From positions 1-64,000 of the forward strand of contig CAKSBF010000012.1 in NCBI GenBank assembly GCA_934438075.1: 64,000 nt of DNA. Direction: 5' to 3'. A program made the translations under genes and the position numbers. A model generated the notes under the pieces. The model was not told the DNA's origin. It saw only the letters and a list, made by a program, of their open reading frames with translations, and did no database searches. This DNA is from an uncultured Clostridia bacterium (GTDB taxonomy: Bacteria; Bacillota; Clostridia; UBA1381; UBA9506). Of the stretch, positions 47,020 through 56,458 are shown piece by piece. Within the stretch, counting starts at the first letter, position 1; every line of letters begins with the position of its first letter.

Positions 47020-49659
47020 CTACCTGTTATAAATAACCATATATTGCGGATTTGCGCTCCAAGTATAAATTAATACTTCGGATTCATTTCCCGGATGACG
47101 TACAGCGTCCAAAATGACATCCTTTGTTGCGTTTTTTACTACCGTCTTGTTTCTCGCTCGGGAATTATATTCAATAAATCCGAAACGTTCAAGCGGATAG
47201 CTTTCCCTGGTTGTGCCATCGGGGGTCTCTACCGTAATAACCGTCCCATCACTATAAACAACCTTTCCGTACAGATAACGCGGCGATGCTGTAAAAGAGG
47301 CATTACTTGGGTTTGTCGCTGTACACAGCGTGCTTCGATCTTCATCAAAAAGAAATGTCAGCTTTTTACCTGTACCATCCTGTTCAAATTCAAGGGTAAT
47401 CACGTCCCCTTGAGCCAGTCCGCTCAGCATGTTTTCCTCTTTCACAAAGATTTCCTTTTCCGCCCCCGCATAAATGCCGGCAAGTTTATATTGTACATCG
47501 CCGTCCTTATCTGCTACTTTAGTGACTTTGTCAATTGCAAAAAATCCTACGCTATCACGCATTGTAGAGTCATATTCGCCCTCAATAACAAGAACATTTG
47601 CAATCGGGCTTTTCGCATCTGTTCCATATGCCTTAAACAGAGGCGTAGCGGAATAGGTCTCAAAATAATCCGGCGTTACAGAGTGATAATCATCATCCAC
47701 TCCTCTTCCGCTCTCCGGCGGTATTACAAAAACAGCAGTCGAGTTGTTAATTAAAAGTTCATTACCAAAAGAACGTGTTTCCCGTTTATATTTCGGGCGC
47801 GAAGCAACGCCGTCATATCCTTTATACATATAGATAACATCATTCGGTTCTGTAACCGTATCATCAGAAAGTGTTATCTTGTCAATTTTTTCATCCTTAT
47901 TCAAGCTGTACAGAAGTGCGCGGCGTTTTACCTGGCCGGTGGAATCAAGCTCCCGCATAAGGATGTCATACAAATCCTTTGCCTCAATATAATCTCCATC
48001 ATTATATCTCACTTTGTCCGCAGGGTAGGCAATCACAAACTTTCCGCTTTGCGAAAAGATTTTCATCTGATAATCGTCCGATATACCCTTATCCTTTTCA
48101 ACCCCTGTCAGCACACCCTTTTTCGTTTTGATAAAATCCCCAACCTCAATATCAGAGATTTCTGAATTTTTATTAAAAAATACCTTAACCTTCATCCCCG
48201 GCTTCAGCTTAGCCAGCTCAGTGCTGAGCGACAGCGACCTAGAGCAGGAAAACTCTGCATCATCAAAACTCATCTTCTCTATGTTCTTCCCCTCATAGAC
48301 AAGCTCGCTCACTTCACCAATATAGGTATCAACCGTCAGTACCAAACGTTTTACGTTTCCGGCAAGATCTCTCGATACGCTGATGATATCACCCTCATCA
48401 GGATAATCGACCGGTATGGCCTGCCCCAATATATTGGTAAATTCTACATCCCTGTCCTTTAAATCCAAAATGCTGAATACTTCCTCCGGACGGTATTTAT
48501 TATAGATTTTCCCATCAACATTTGCAGAAACTACAAACGAATCAAACGCATCAATTATCACAAAATCATAAATTTCATCGCCGTTATGGTCGATAAGCTT
48601 TACCGTGCCGTCAAGGTACGAACTTGCTGATGAATTGATAACGCCGCCGGTATATTTTTTAAACGGATTTAAAACGCTTGTGTCATAGCTCGTGCACACA
48701 GTCCCGTTATAAATAACGGGCGCATCTTTTGCAAATTCTGCATGTGCTTCTTTGTCGCTGTCATCATAATAGTTTAACGTATTCGCCTCTGCTGAAAGCA
48801 TGCTGCGGCTTTCTATCGTAAGAATATCATTTTTCAGTGTTTCAAAGCAAACGCCGTAGACGATTTCCGTTCCGTCTCCCTTGCGTGTATATAAATCAAT
48901 TTTATAGCCAAGCAAATCCTTTGCCGCCGACGCTTGCTGCTCTAAAACAATTTTTTCATCATTAAGCTTGATATCGTAATAATCTATAATATTATCACTA
49001 TACGCATCAGAAGTATGAACCGCCGTTATGATTCCGCGTTTTCTCTCAATTTGCTTATATGCTGATAAATAATTATCCTCTGATTGTAGCAGCTGCCCGT
49101 CCATTTCATATTGAAGTTTCACGTTTTGCGCCAATTTTAACACAGAGGCAAGCTTTCTTGCCGTAACCTTAGCTTCACCGCCGCCTTCATCCTTTGCCGT
49201 AAGCTTCAGTCTTGTTGCCGTCATAAGATAACCGCCCGGATATCCGCCGTTGGCATTTGCCTCCCGGTCATAACCCAAAAAGGCAACTACAGTCTTCATC
49301 ATCTGATTGTAGGTAACCACACCGTCCGGAGCAAACAAACCATCCCCCACGCCCTTCATCAGGCCTGCGCGAGCTACGGTATATATCCCGTAATCCGTTT
49401 CTTCGCAATCTGAAAATAGTTGTTGCGGCATTACGCTGTCAGGCGTTGATTCCCCCAGCAAAATATTGGCAAAGGTATCGGCAAGATCTCGTCTTGTAAT
49501 CACGGAGCTGTCCGTAAAATCTTCTGACATAATACCCAGTTGTTTTGCTAAAAGCAAATCCGTGCTGACGGTTTCATCTGAATGATTTTCCTCCGCCGAT
49601 ATAACAAACGGCTGACATACCAAAACCATACAAAGCAAAATTAACAGAATCTTTTTCAT
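47020..49659 (-). CDS. SLH-domain surface protein, about 880 residues, paralog B
   Basis: An 879-residue exported protein, similar in layout to the one at 10736-13438. A signal peptide (about 1-22) precedes SLH-type repeats (VITRRDLADTFANILL; LFAPDGVVTYNQMMKTVVAF) and the motif GGYPGGY. About 700 unassigned, beta-rich residues follow, with a D/N-rich segment LIDHNGDEIYDFVII at the place matching LLDNNNDDVIDVVKI in paralog A. No catalytic motif is seen. It sits between the SLH-SGNH protein (12 nt upstream) and the heparinase-like enzyme (25 nt downstream), the same relative position as paralog A. A scaffold or wall-attachment role is inferred. Confidence 0.78.
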   Translation of the reverse strand: MKKILLILLCMVLVCQPFVISAEENHSDETVSTDLLLAKQLGIMSEDFTDSSVITRRDLADTFANILLGESTPDSVMPQQLFSDCEETDYGIYTVARAGLMKGVGDGLFAPDGVVTYNQMMKTVVAFLGYDREANANGGYPGGYLMTATRLKLTAKDEGGGEAKVTARKLASVLKLAQNVKLQYEMDGQLLQSEDNYLSAYKQIERKRGIITAVHTSDAYSDNIIDYYDIKLNDEKIVLEQQASAAKDLLGYKIDLYTRKGDGTEIVYGVCFETLKNDILTIESRSMLSAEANTLNYYDDSDKEAHAEFAKDAPVIYNGTVCTSYDTSVLNPFKKYTGGVINSSASSYLDGTVKLIDHNGDEIYDFVIIDAFDSFVVSANVDGKIYNKYRPEEVFSILDLKDRDVEFTNILGQAIPVDYPDEGDIISVSRDLAGNVKRLVLTVDTYIGEVSELVYEGKNIEKMSFDDAEFSCSRSLSLSTELAKLKPGMKVKVFFNKNSEISDIEVGDFIKTKKGVLTGVEKDKGISDDYQMKIFSQSGKFVIAYPADKVRYNDGDYIEAKDLYDILMRELDSTGQVKRRALLYSLNKDEKIDKITLSDDTVTEPNDVIYMYKGYDGVASRPKYKRETRSFGNELLINNSTAVFVIPPESGRGVDDDYHSVTPDYFETYSATPLFKAYGTDAKSPIANVLVIEGEYDSTMRDSVGFFAIDKVTKVADKDGDVQYKLAGIYAGAEKEIFVKEENMLSGLAQGDVITLEFEQDGTGKKLTFLFDEDRSTLCTATNPSNASFTASPRYLYGKVVYSDGTVITVETPDGTTRESYPLERFGFIEYNSRARNKTVVKNATKDVILDAVRHPGNESEVLIYTWSANPQYMVIYNR

Positions 49660-49671
49660 TTTAATCCCCCT

Positions 49672-52044
49672 TTATTGTTTCAGCGCCTGATATGACGAGT
49701 AAATCAAAACTGCCGCCTGTGCCCGTGTCAGCAATCCATTTGGCTGAAAACTTCCGTCACTCATTCCGTTAATAATTTTTATTCCGGCAAGATACGCTAC
49801 CGCATCCTTTGCATAATCAGAAATCTGTGTATCATCCGTAAAGCTTGCTGTATCCGAAAAGACGACTTTTCCTCCGAGCAGTCTGTACAAAATAACACTT
49901 GCGTCCTGTCGGGTTATGGTGTCATTCGGGCGAAATAGGTTCCCGCTCCCTTTCACAATCTCCTTTGAAGCGGCCTTTGTCACATACGGCGCAAACCAAT
50001 CACCGTCTGCCACATCGTCAAACCGAACGTCACCGGACTCTGTCGATGCAGACTCAAGCTCTCTCACCGCTTTGGCAAAGGCATTCGCCATCACCTGTGC
50101 GCCACTCTTATTATAATGCAGCCCATCCGGGAAGAGATTTTCGCTGTGCGCCAAAAGTGCATACGAATTAACCAGCTTCCAGCCCATATCGTTTGCAAGC
50201 TTCGTGATGATGTCCCGCAGCTCGTTCATGTTCTCCGAAGGTCTGTCCTTAGCATAATTGCTATCCCCAAAAACAGGTGTCGGCAGCGAAACAATTACCT
50301 TAGGTTTGCTTTTCAATTGAGTAAATTCTTGCACGAAATTCTTGTAAATATCTTCATACTGTGCTTTAATCGTATCCCAATACATGGTCTTTGCATCATT
50401 TGTGCCAAAAAAGACAATCACAATATCCGGGTTGTATGCCAATGCTGCTTTATATTCCTCAGTGTCACGATAGGAATATTGATGCTTTTCATACAAGCCA
50501 TAAGAAGAACGTCCGAAATTTTTAACGTCATATCCTTCACCAAGCGCCTTTTTCAAATATTCTGAATAGCTGTTTGATGTTGTATATTGTCCATTGTCAT
50601 CAATCAAGCCTTGGGTCAAAGAGTCCCCGAGAGCTGCAATGCGGATAACACCGTCTTCTGCTTTTTGCTCTTCCGTTCCCGTTGCTTCGCTGAGTTCCAT
50701 AATCAGCTTAGTAAATTCTGCTCTTGTTACATTGCCGCTTGGATGATATTCTTTTTCATTATATCCTGAAATAATATTTTTTTCATACAATACAGAAACG
50801 GCTTCCTTTGCCCATGGCGCGACATCCATATCATCAAACGGACAAGGCGGTATCGGTTCCGGGGTAATCAGTCCCTCCTCACCCGTCGTATTGGAATAAG
50901 CCTTTCCTCCGCCGGTGCCGGAACCTGTACCCTTACCGCCATTCTCTTTGCCGCCGCTTTCCTTGTTATAGGTTTTTAATGTTTTGTTAAACACCTCTTT
51001 CATCTCATCCAAATCCGAAAAGTTTCCCTGGATAAATACAGAAAGAAATTTGTTCTTATTGCTTTTGTCTTTTGAAAGGCTGTTGTATGTTTCCAAATCA
51101 AAACCCGCGCTTTGATAAATATTTTTATATGACGTAAGATAAGTGTCTATATGGCCGTAGCCCTGCTTAACATTAGATGCAATCACACTGAAGGCAACCG
51201 CACGTGAAAAGCTGTCAGCTACATCCTTTATCAGTTTATAATCTTCAGTTAAAAGGGAGGTCAATACCTTTTGTCTGCCTGCATCGGTGATTGCCTGGCG
51301 ATAATCATCCACTGCGCTTTTATCAAAATAGTCCAAAAGTTCAGAATGAATACCGCCTGCATCGGACACCAGTTCCGCCTTGCCGCTGTTAACGGCAGCT
51401 GTCAAAAGTGCTTGCTGCAAATACCCGGCAAAAAGTACGGGCGCATCGTTGCCCGTTTCAGAAAATTTTTGTCCGCTAAGCGACGCTTTAATGTCCTTTA
51501 GTGCTGTCAACACCCTTTGCGGTTCTCCGTTTTTCCAGCGCTGATTTTCCTGCAGGCTGTATAACTGAATGCACTTTTCTAAAACCTCACTTTCCGGCTT
51601 CTGATTAAACTCCGCAATCACATTAAACTTTGCAGCGCGATAATAAAATTCAAATTCTGAAGTATACACCTGTTCTAAACCGGAAATATTTACTATAATT
51701 GTAAATTTACCGCCAATAGCTCCGGCATCTGTTCTGTTTTGCAGCAAAACCGCATTAAACTTATATGTACCGTTTGTTGCTATTGCTGCATCGGTGTAAG
51801 CGATAGCCTCATCGAACGAGCCATCGTCATACTTCAAAGAAGAAAGCGTTTTACCGGGATTTAAAATTGTAAGCGTAACACCGGCATTTTCGGGAGCAGC
51901 ACCCGAAATATTTATTACATCCGGATTTGCTGCCGAAACGGCAATCGTCGGAGCATATTGTCCCTCATCAGCAGTTGCCGGCACAATGCATAGCATGGAC
52001 AAAAGCACCGAAATACATAATACTGCAGAAAATTTTCTTAACAT
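49672..52044 (-). CDS. Surface SGNH hydrolase embedded between SLH repeats
   Basis: A 790-residue exported protein. Signal peptide (about 1-25); an Ig-like domain (about 30-136); a helical region (about 145-360); a Gly-rich linker (about 363-380); SLH repeat 1 (402-451); an SGNH/GDSL esterase domain (467-665) with S475 in GDSLTQG, GTND (547-550) and D640/H643 in PDGLHYN; then SLH repeats 2 (674-722) and 3 (735-785). SGNH enzymes remove acetyl or other acyl groups, so it probably deacylates a polysaccharide at the cell surface. All catalytic residues are present. The insertion of an enzyme inside the SLH triad is unusual. AAGGTG precedes the ATG. Confidence 0.86.
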   Translation of the reverse strand: MLRKFSAVLCISVLLSMLCIVPATADEGQYAPTIAVSAANPDVINISGAAPENAGVTLTILNPGKTLSSLKYDDGSFDEAIAYTDAAIATNGTYKFNAVLLQNRTDAGAIGGKFTIIVNISGLEQVYTSEFEFYYRAAKFNVIAEFNQKPESEVLEKCIQLYSLQENQRWKNGEPQRVLTALKDIKASLSGQKFSETGNDAPVLFAGYLQQALLTAAVNSGKAELVSDAGGIHSELLDYFDKSAVDDYRQAITDAGRQKVLTSLLTEDYKLIKDVADSFSRAVAFSVIASNVKQGYGHIDTYLTSYKNIYQSAGFDLETYNSLSKDKSNKNKFLSVFIQGNFSDLDEMKEVFNKTLKTYNKESGGKENGGKGTGSGTGGGKAYSNTTGEEGLITPEPIPPCPFDDMDVAPWAKEAVSVLYEKNIISGYNEKEYHPSGNVTRAEFTKLIMELSEATGTEEQKAEDGVIRIAALGDSLTQGLIDDNGQYTTSNSYSEYLKKALGEGYDVKNFGRSSYGLYEKHQYSYRDTEEYKAALAYNPDIVIVFFGTNDAKTMYWDTIKAQYEDIYKNFVQEFTQLKSKPKVIVSLPTPVFGDSNYAKDRPSENMNELRDIITKLANDMGWKLVNSYALLAHSENLFPDGLHYNKSGAQVMANAFAKAVRELESASTESGDVRFDDVADGDWFAPYVTKAASKEIVKGSGNLFRPNDTITRQDASVILYRLLGGKVVFSDTASFTDDTQISDYAKDAVAYLAGIKIINGMSDGSFQPNGLLTRAQAAVLIYSSYQALKQ

Positions 52045-52084
52045 TTCATCACCTTTTTCAATTATTATTTAATATTTTTTCATA

Positions 52085-53977
52085 TCATTTCGGATGTATC
52101 GCAGAGACAGTCATAATACTACCGGGAACAGCGGTTTCAATCAAAGGCTGTTGCAGTTCGGCATAAGGAAGGCGTTCAACTTCAAGTTCCTCCAGACATC
52201 TAAGCTTTCCGTCTAAATACTGTTCAAGCCGATGAATTGCCCATTTCACTCTTGTTTCTGCCGCACCCAGATGCATATCAAGCGCATCCCAACCAAAAGG
52301 TTTATTGGTTCTGTGCCACGCATCTCCCAACATTACATGAAATTCTTCATAACTTACAAGCAGCCTGCAAAGCTCAGCCAATATTTCTCTAAGTCCGCTT
52401 AAATTTTTCTCTCGATAGTTTTGCGTCAGACGCAAGCCTATGTCACACTTTTCCTTTAAAACCTCTGCCATTTTTTTATGATAATCAAATACCCATTGCA
52501 AATCCTTTGGTATTCTCAGTTGCTCTAATTTATTAATATAACTTTGATAGCGCGATTTAAAGTCATATTGACTGATGTTTTTGTCCAAAAGCCCCAGCAA
52601 AACATCATTAAACAGCTGTTGAAATGCCGGATTAACGCAATATGACGCCGGATCTGCATGTTTTGCTTTTTCTTCGTCCGTAAAATCATCAATATATAGC
52701 GCCAAAAAGGTATCTAAGTCGTATCCCGTACAAGTATGGAACATGTTTGCAAGATGTTCTTCGTCTACCTCATCATAGTAATTCTGCTCAGCATACATCT
52801 GCAGTCCGGGTAGGATTGTATATAAATTGCAACCGCCCATGGAACCATTTTCCCAAACGGTGGCAACTACCGTTTCGACACCTTTCTTCTTACAGATGCC
52901 AAGCTGTGCCTTCGCAGTTTTTAAACTTTTTTCCATATTTGGAGTGATTCTATTCCATGTCCAAATACCCCCGGCAAATATTACTTCGCGATCCAGCTCT
53001 TTATGTTTTTCCAGCAGGCAATCCAATTTATTCTCATCAACGGTGTCATAATCCCAATACACCATAGAAATGTTCTTCGGCAGTTTCTTCGCCGCATCTG
53101 CCGGAACAACCGCCTCCGGTGAATAATCACTTTGCACTGCACCCATTCTGAAAAACATATCGCTCCACATCATCGGAGTAAAACCGTAGCGCTCTGCAAT
53201 TGCAGTCACTTTTTGGATATGGCGTATCATCAAATCATATATCGGAGTATAGCTATTATGTTTTAAATAATTTCCAAGCCCCACACCGACTGCTTCATCA
53301 AGCCCTATATGTATTTGTCTGCTGCTGAAACACTCCCGGCATGTACGAAACATTTCCTCAATAAATTCATAAGTTTTTGGTTCATCCACAAGCAAGATAC
53401 CCGGCATATCCTTAAATTCTCTCGCATAGGGCCAGCGCAGAGTGCTTCCCAAGTGTGCCAGAGTTTGTATACAAGGAATCAGCTCAATGCCAAAAATTTG
53501 GCAGTAGTTATCTATTTCCTGCAGCTCTTTCTTGCTGTATGCTCCCCGCATATAACCAAACCAAGGATATTTTTCGATCTCATAAATATCCTCAGTGTAA
53601 AGCATAAACATATTTAATCCCATCAATGCTATCCGCTCCGTGAAATCCTTTACCGTCTCCACCGTTAAAACAGCATTTCGGGATACATCAATCATTGTAC
53701 CACATTGATTAAATTTTGGTATTTCCCTGATAAGAAACTTTGTTTCCTGCTTCTTCAACTTTTCAAGCAAAATAGCCAATCCGCGAAAAAACTCAACTTT
53801 ATGCTGATAACGAATAAAAAAATCCCCATTTTCCGTTCCGACAGAAAGGCCGTTGCTGTTGTTCTGCACCCACACGGTATATCCATCTTCCGCAATCTCA
53901 TAATGCAGCCGTTTCCGCATAATTTTTATTCCCTGCGAAACCTTTTCCGTTTCCCCGATAAAACTAAGTTTTATCAT
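52085..53977 (-). CDS. GH20-like beta-N-acetylhexosaminidase, cytoplasmic, copy 1
   Basis: A 630-residue protein without a signal peptide. The TIM-barrel core shows the GH20 signature IHIGLDEAVGVG with the catalytic Asp-Glu pair at D227-E228, which position the substrate acetamido group and donate the proton. Upstream, MIDVSRNAVLTVETVKDF and ELIPCIQTLAHL match barrel strands of exo-hexosaminidases. A helical C-terminal region of about 200 residues is added. The likely reaction is removal of terminal GlcNAc or GalNAc from imported oligosaccharides. GGAGGTG lies 8 nt before the ATG. It is encoded between a MATE transporter and the SLH-SGNH protein. Confidence 0.85.
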   Translation of the reverse strand: MIKLSFIGETEKVSQGIKIMRKRLHYEIAEDGYTVWVQNNSNGLSVGTENGDFFIRYQHKVEFFRGLAILLEKLKKQETKFLIREIPKFNQCGTMIDVSRNAVLTVETVKDFTERIALMGLNMFMLYTEDIYEIEKYPWFGYMRGAYSKKELQEIDNYCQIFGIELIPCIQTLAHLGSTLRWPYAREFKDMPGILLVDEPKTYEFIEEMFRTCRECFSSRQIHIGLDEAVGVGLGNYLKHNSYTPIYDLMIRHIQKVTAIAERYGFTPMMWSDMFFRMGAVQSDYSPEAVVPADAAKKLPKNISMVYWDYDTVDENKLDCLLEKHKELDREVIFAGGIWTWNRITPNMEKSLKTAKAQLGICKKKGVETVVATVWENGSMGGCNLYTILPGLQMYAEQNYYDEVDEEHLANMFHTCTGYDLDTFLALYIDDFTDEEKAKHADPASYCVNPAFQQLFNDVLLGLLDKNISQYDFKSRYQSYINKLEQLRIPKDLQWVFDYHKKMAEVLKEKCDIGLRLTQNYREKNLSGLREILAELCRLLVSYEEFHVMLGDAWHRTNKPFGWDALDMHLGAAETRVKWAIHRLEQYLDGKLRCLEELEVERLPYAELQQPLIETAVPGSIMTVSAIHPK

Positions 53978-54054
53978 ACCACATTCACCTCCATACTCAT
54001 GCCATTTCCGGACTTATATTTTATTCCGCTGCATACAAGCGCAAATTACGCTAT

Positions 54055-55434
54055 TCACTCTATCGGCTCTGTACTCAGCCAACGGTCGGAAAGCAATCGC
54101 CGTAACGCAAACCCGCTTTTAATCACACGCTTAAACTGCATCGCCAGCAAAACCATGGCAATGTTCCAGTGAAATACACTTCCTGTTAAAAAACCAATCG
54201 GCAGTGACCAGAGATAAACAGGCAAGACATCGTAACACATCGCCCTTCGGCTGTCACCTCCCGCTCGCAAGGAACCCATAATCATGGAGCTTGCAAAACT
54301 GCGGAAAGGCATATATATTGCATAAATACCAATTAAAATCATGGCTGTCCGACGGGTTTCTTCCATCAGCCCCGAAAAAAAGCCATTAACGTAAAACATA
54401 TCCAGGCCAAGCATTAAAACCATAATCCCTGCACCTACGTAAAAGCCGGAGACCGCATATTGCCGCGCTGCCAATTTCGCTCTGTCATAATCCTTTTCCC
54501 CTATCATATAGCCGATTGTCACGCACGCCCCGACCCCTATTCCGTAGAAGAAAGAGTTGCAAAGATTTTCCAATTGCTGCGCAACGCTGAGCGCTGAAAG
54601 CTCCATTGCTCCCATTCTTCCAAAAATTGCGCTGAACGCTGACAAACCTATCCCCCATAAGCTTTCATTTAAAATAACTGGGCAGGTATTTTTTAGAAAG
54701 TACTTTAAATTTTTTCCATTTATGTACTGAAAATCACAAAGTTGAAACACATATTCCTTTTTCTCAAACCGAAGCAACATAATAACATTTATCATCAGTT
54801 CCACAATTCTAGATATCAGCGTTGCCACGGCAGCGCCGATAATCCCAAGCGCCGGGACCGGTCCGCAACCATATATCAACAAAAAATTGAAACCGGTTTT
54901 CGTTAAAATCATAACCAATGATACAATCATCGGTTTTGCCGGCTGATTGCCTGACCGAAAAAAAGAGGTCATGGCGTTTGATATACCATACAATACAAAG
55001 CTCGGTGCAACGATAACTAAATATTGACTGCCAAGAACAATTAACTGTTCCTTATTCGTATATAACGCCAGCACACGTTGCGGCGCAAAAAAGGAGATAA
55101 CTGCAACCATCAGATTAATCAAAAAACTGCAAAAAAGCATTAATATAAAATTCTTTTTAACTGTTCTACTATCCTCCGCACCAAAACCGCGTGACAAAAA
55201 AATAGCTGCACCGCTGCTGATACCAAACGCTATCAGACCTGTCACATATGTCACCTGATTTGCAAGCGATACTGCCGCTACTGCATTCTCACCCATTCCG
55301 GACAGCAACGCCACATCGACCACCGCCAGCAAGCCAATAGAAAGATTTTGCAGCGCTATCGGTATGCTAAAACTAAGCATTCTGGCCCAAAAATTTTTAT
55401 CCGGAAACAAAACCTGTCGTAATTCTCTTCGCAT
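54055..55434 (-). CDS. MATE family transporter within the polysaccharide locus
   Basis: A 459-residue membrane protein of the NorM/DinF type with about 12 helices (SIPIALQNLSIGLLAVVDVA at the start of half one; KNTCPVILNESLWGIGLSAF at half two). MATE proteins act as Na+ or H+ antiporters. It is in line with the glycoside hydrolase genes, 77 nt before GH20 and 106 nt after SGNH, which suggests a task linked to the locus, such as export of a toxic sugar product, though a separate drug-efflux role is also possible. AAAGGAAGAG precedes the ATG. Confidence 0.88.
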   Translation of the reverse strand: MRRELRQVLFPDKNFWARMLSFSIPIALQNLSIGLLAVVDVALLSGMGENAVAAVSLANQVTYVTGLIAFGISSGAAIFLSRGFGAEDSRTVKKNFILMLFCSFLINLMVAVISFFAPQRVLALYTNKEQLIVLGSQYLVIVAPSFVLYGISNAMTSFFRSGNQPAKPMIVSLVMILTKTGFNFLLIYGCGPVPALGIIGAAVATLISRIVELMINVIMLLRFEKKEYVFQLCDFQYINGKNLKYFLKNTCPVILNESLWGIGLSAFSAIFGRMGAMELSALSVAQQLENLCNSFFYGIGVGACVTIGYMIGEKDYDRAKLAARQYAVSGFYVGAGIMVLMLGLDMFYVNGFFSGLMEETRRTAMILIGIYAIYMPFRSFASSMIMGSLRAGGDSRRAMCYDVLPVYLWSLPIGFLTGSVFHWNIAMVLLAMQFKRVIKSGFALRRLLSDRWLSTEPIE

Positions 55435-55540
55435 TGTGCTCTTCCTTTATTCATTTCTATTTCTGTGATTAGCTTTTTCCTGCAAATCATCATCCGGACA
55501 AGTCATATTAAAATCTAACAATTTATTTATTAAGACAAGT

Positions 55541-56350
55541 CTACCACACTTCTGTCTCATTATAAAACGGCGTACCGATAAACCCTGCCTGTTTAAACTC
55601 TTCTGCCCGCTGACGAATCGTATAATCTATATAAGACTCCACCATCAGTGCTGTCAGACGATATCCCGTTGCGCTTAAGTGTCCTCCCAGATAAAAGTTT
55701 TTCTTAAAAACTTCATCATATAACGGTGCATACCGGCGAAAATCAAGGATATAACAATTCGGCAAGATCTCTGCCAGTTGATACATCAAGGTTGCATGAC
55801 GATCATATAGTTCCGCCCGTTTTGGCTCAATACCCGTTGCTTTCGGAATTGTCATCAGAAAAAATTTTGCCTTTGGCTGCATTGACTGATAACGCTGTAT
55901 AATTTGTGCATAATAACCTGAAAAAGTCTTTGCATTATTTTGAAAGTTCGCCGTATCAACATCATCTATTTCTCCAAATTGAATGTTCCCTTCCAACATC
56001 CGTGAAACATCGTTAACTCCGAGTGCCAAAATATATGCCTGGCAACGCCGCTCAACATTCCAAAAATCCATGTCCCGGGCAAAGCTCTCACAGTATTCCT
56101 TCGCCGTCATACCTCCGCGCGAAAAATTGTATACCGTACAGCCGGCATCCCTCGCCAAATACTGTCCCCATGAATAATCAAAATAATCATGCCAGCCCTT
56201 TTCCCCGTTTTGCATTGACTCAAATTCTCCGGAAGATAGGCTGTCACCCACACAAGCTATTTTTCTAAAAATTCCGCAAAATCCACCGTTGGACACCAAG
56301 TTGTCTAATGGTTTTTCCCCCGGTCGCTTTATAAATTGTTGAATATCCAT
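55541..56350 (-). CDS. SGNH/GDSL hydrolase, cytoplasmic
   Basis: A 269-residue protein with no signal peptide. The fold motifs are CVGDSLSSG with S37 (block I), the Gly of RGG (block II), GVND (111-114, block III) and GGHLSATG with H224 (block V). The Asp that usually sits three residues before this His is replaced by Leu (YLGGH), so the triad is incomplete and the enzyme may work with a Ser-His dyad. The likely role is removal of acetyl or another acyl group from imported oligosaccharides. AAGGAG is 7 nt before the ATG. Confidence 0.82.
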   Translation of the reverse strand: MDIQQFIKRPGEKPLDNLVSNGGFCGIFRKIACVGDSLSSGEFESMQNGEKGWHDYFDYSWGQYLARDAGCTVYNFSRGGMTAKEYCESFARDMDFWNVERRCQAYILALGVNDVSRMLEGNIQFGEIDDVDTANFQNNAKTFSGYYAQIIQRYQSMQPKAKFFLMTIPKATGIEPKRAELYDRHATLMYQLAEILPNCYILDFRRYAPLYDEVFKKNFYLGGHLSATGYRLTALMVESYIDYTIRQRAEEFKQAGFIGTPFYNETEVW

Positions 56351-56458
56351 CCTTTTTCTCCTTCGGTTCAGCCTTATTAACTAATAATGGCAGTCATATT
56401 TGCATTAATCGGCAAAATTGCTAATTGTCATCAACATAAATACTTTGCTCCATTCCCT

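Noticed and set aside
55497..55541. Direct repeat GACAAGTC 37 bp apart before the MATE gene
   Set aside because: Eight bases only, one copy overlaps a stop codon, and no promoter geometry fits; likely chance.
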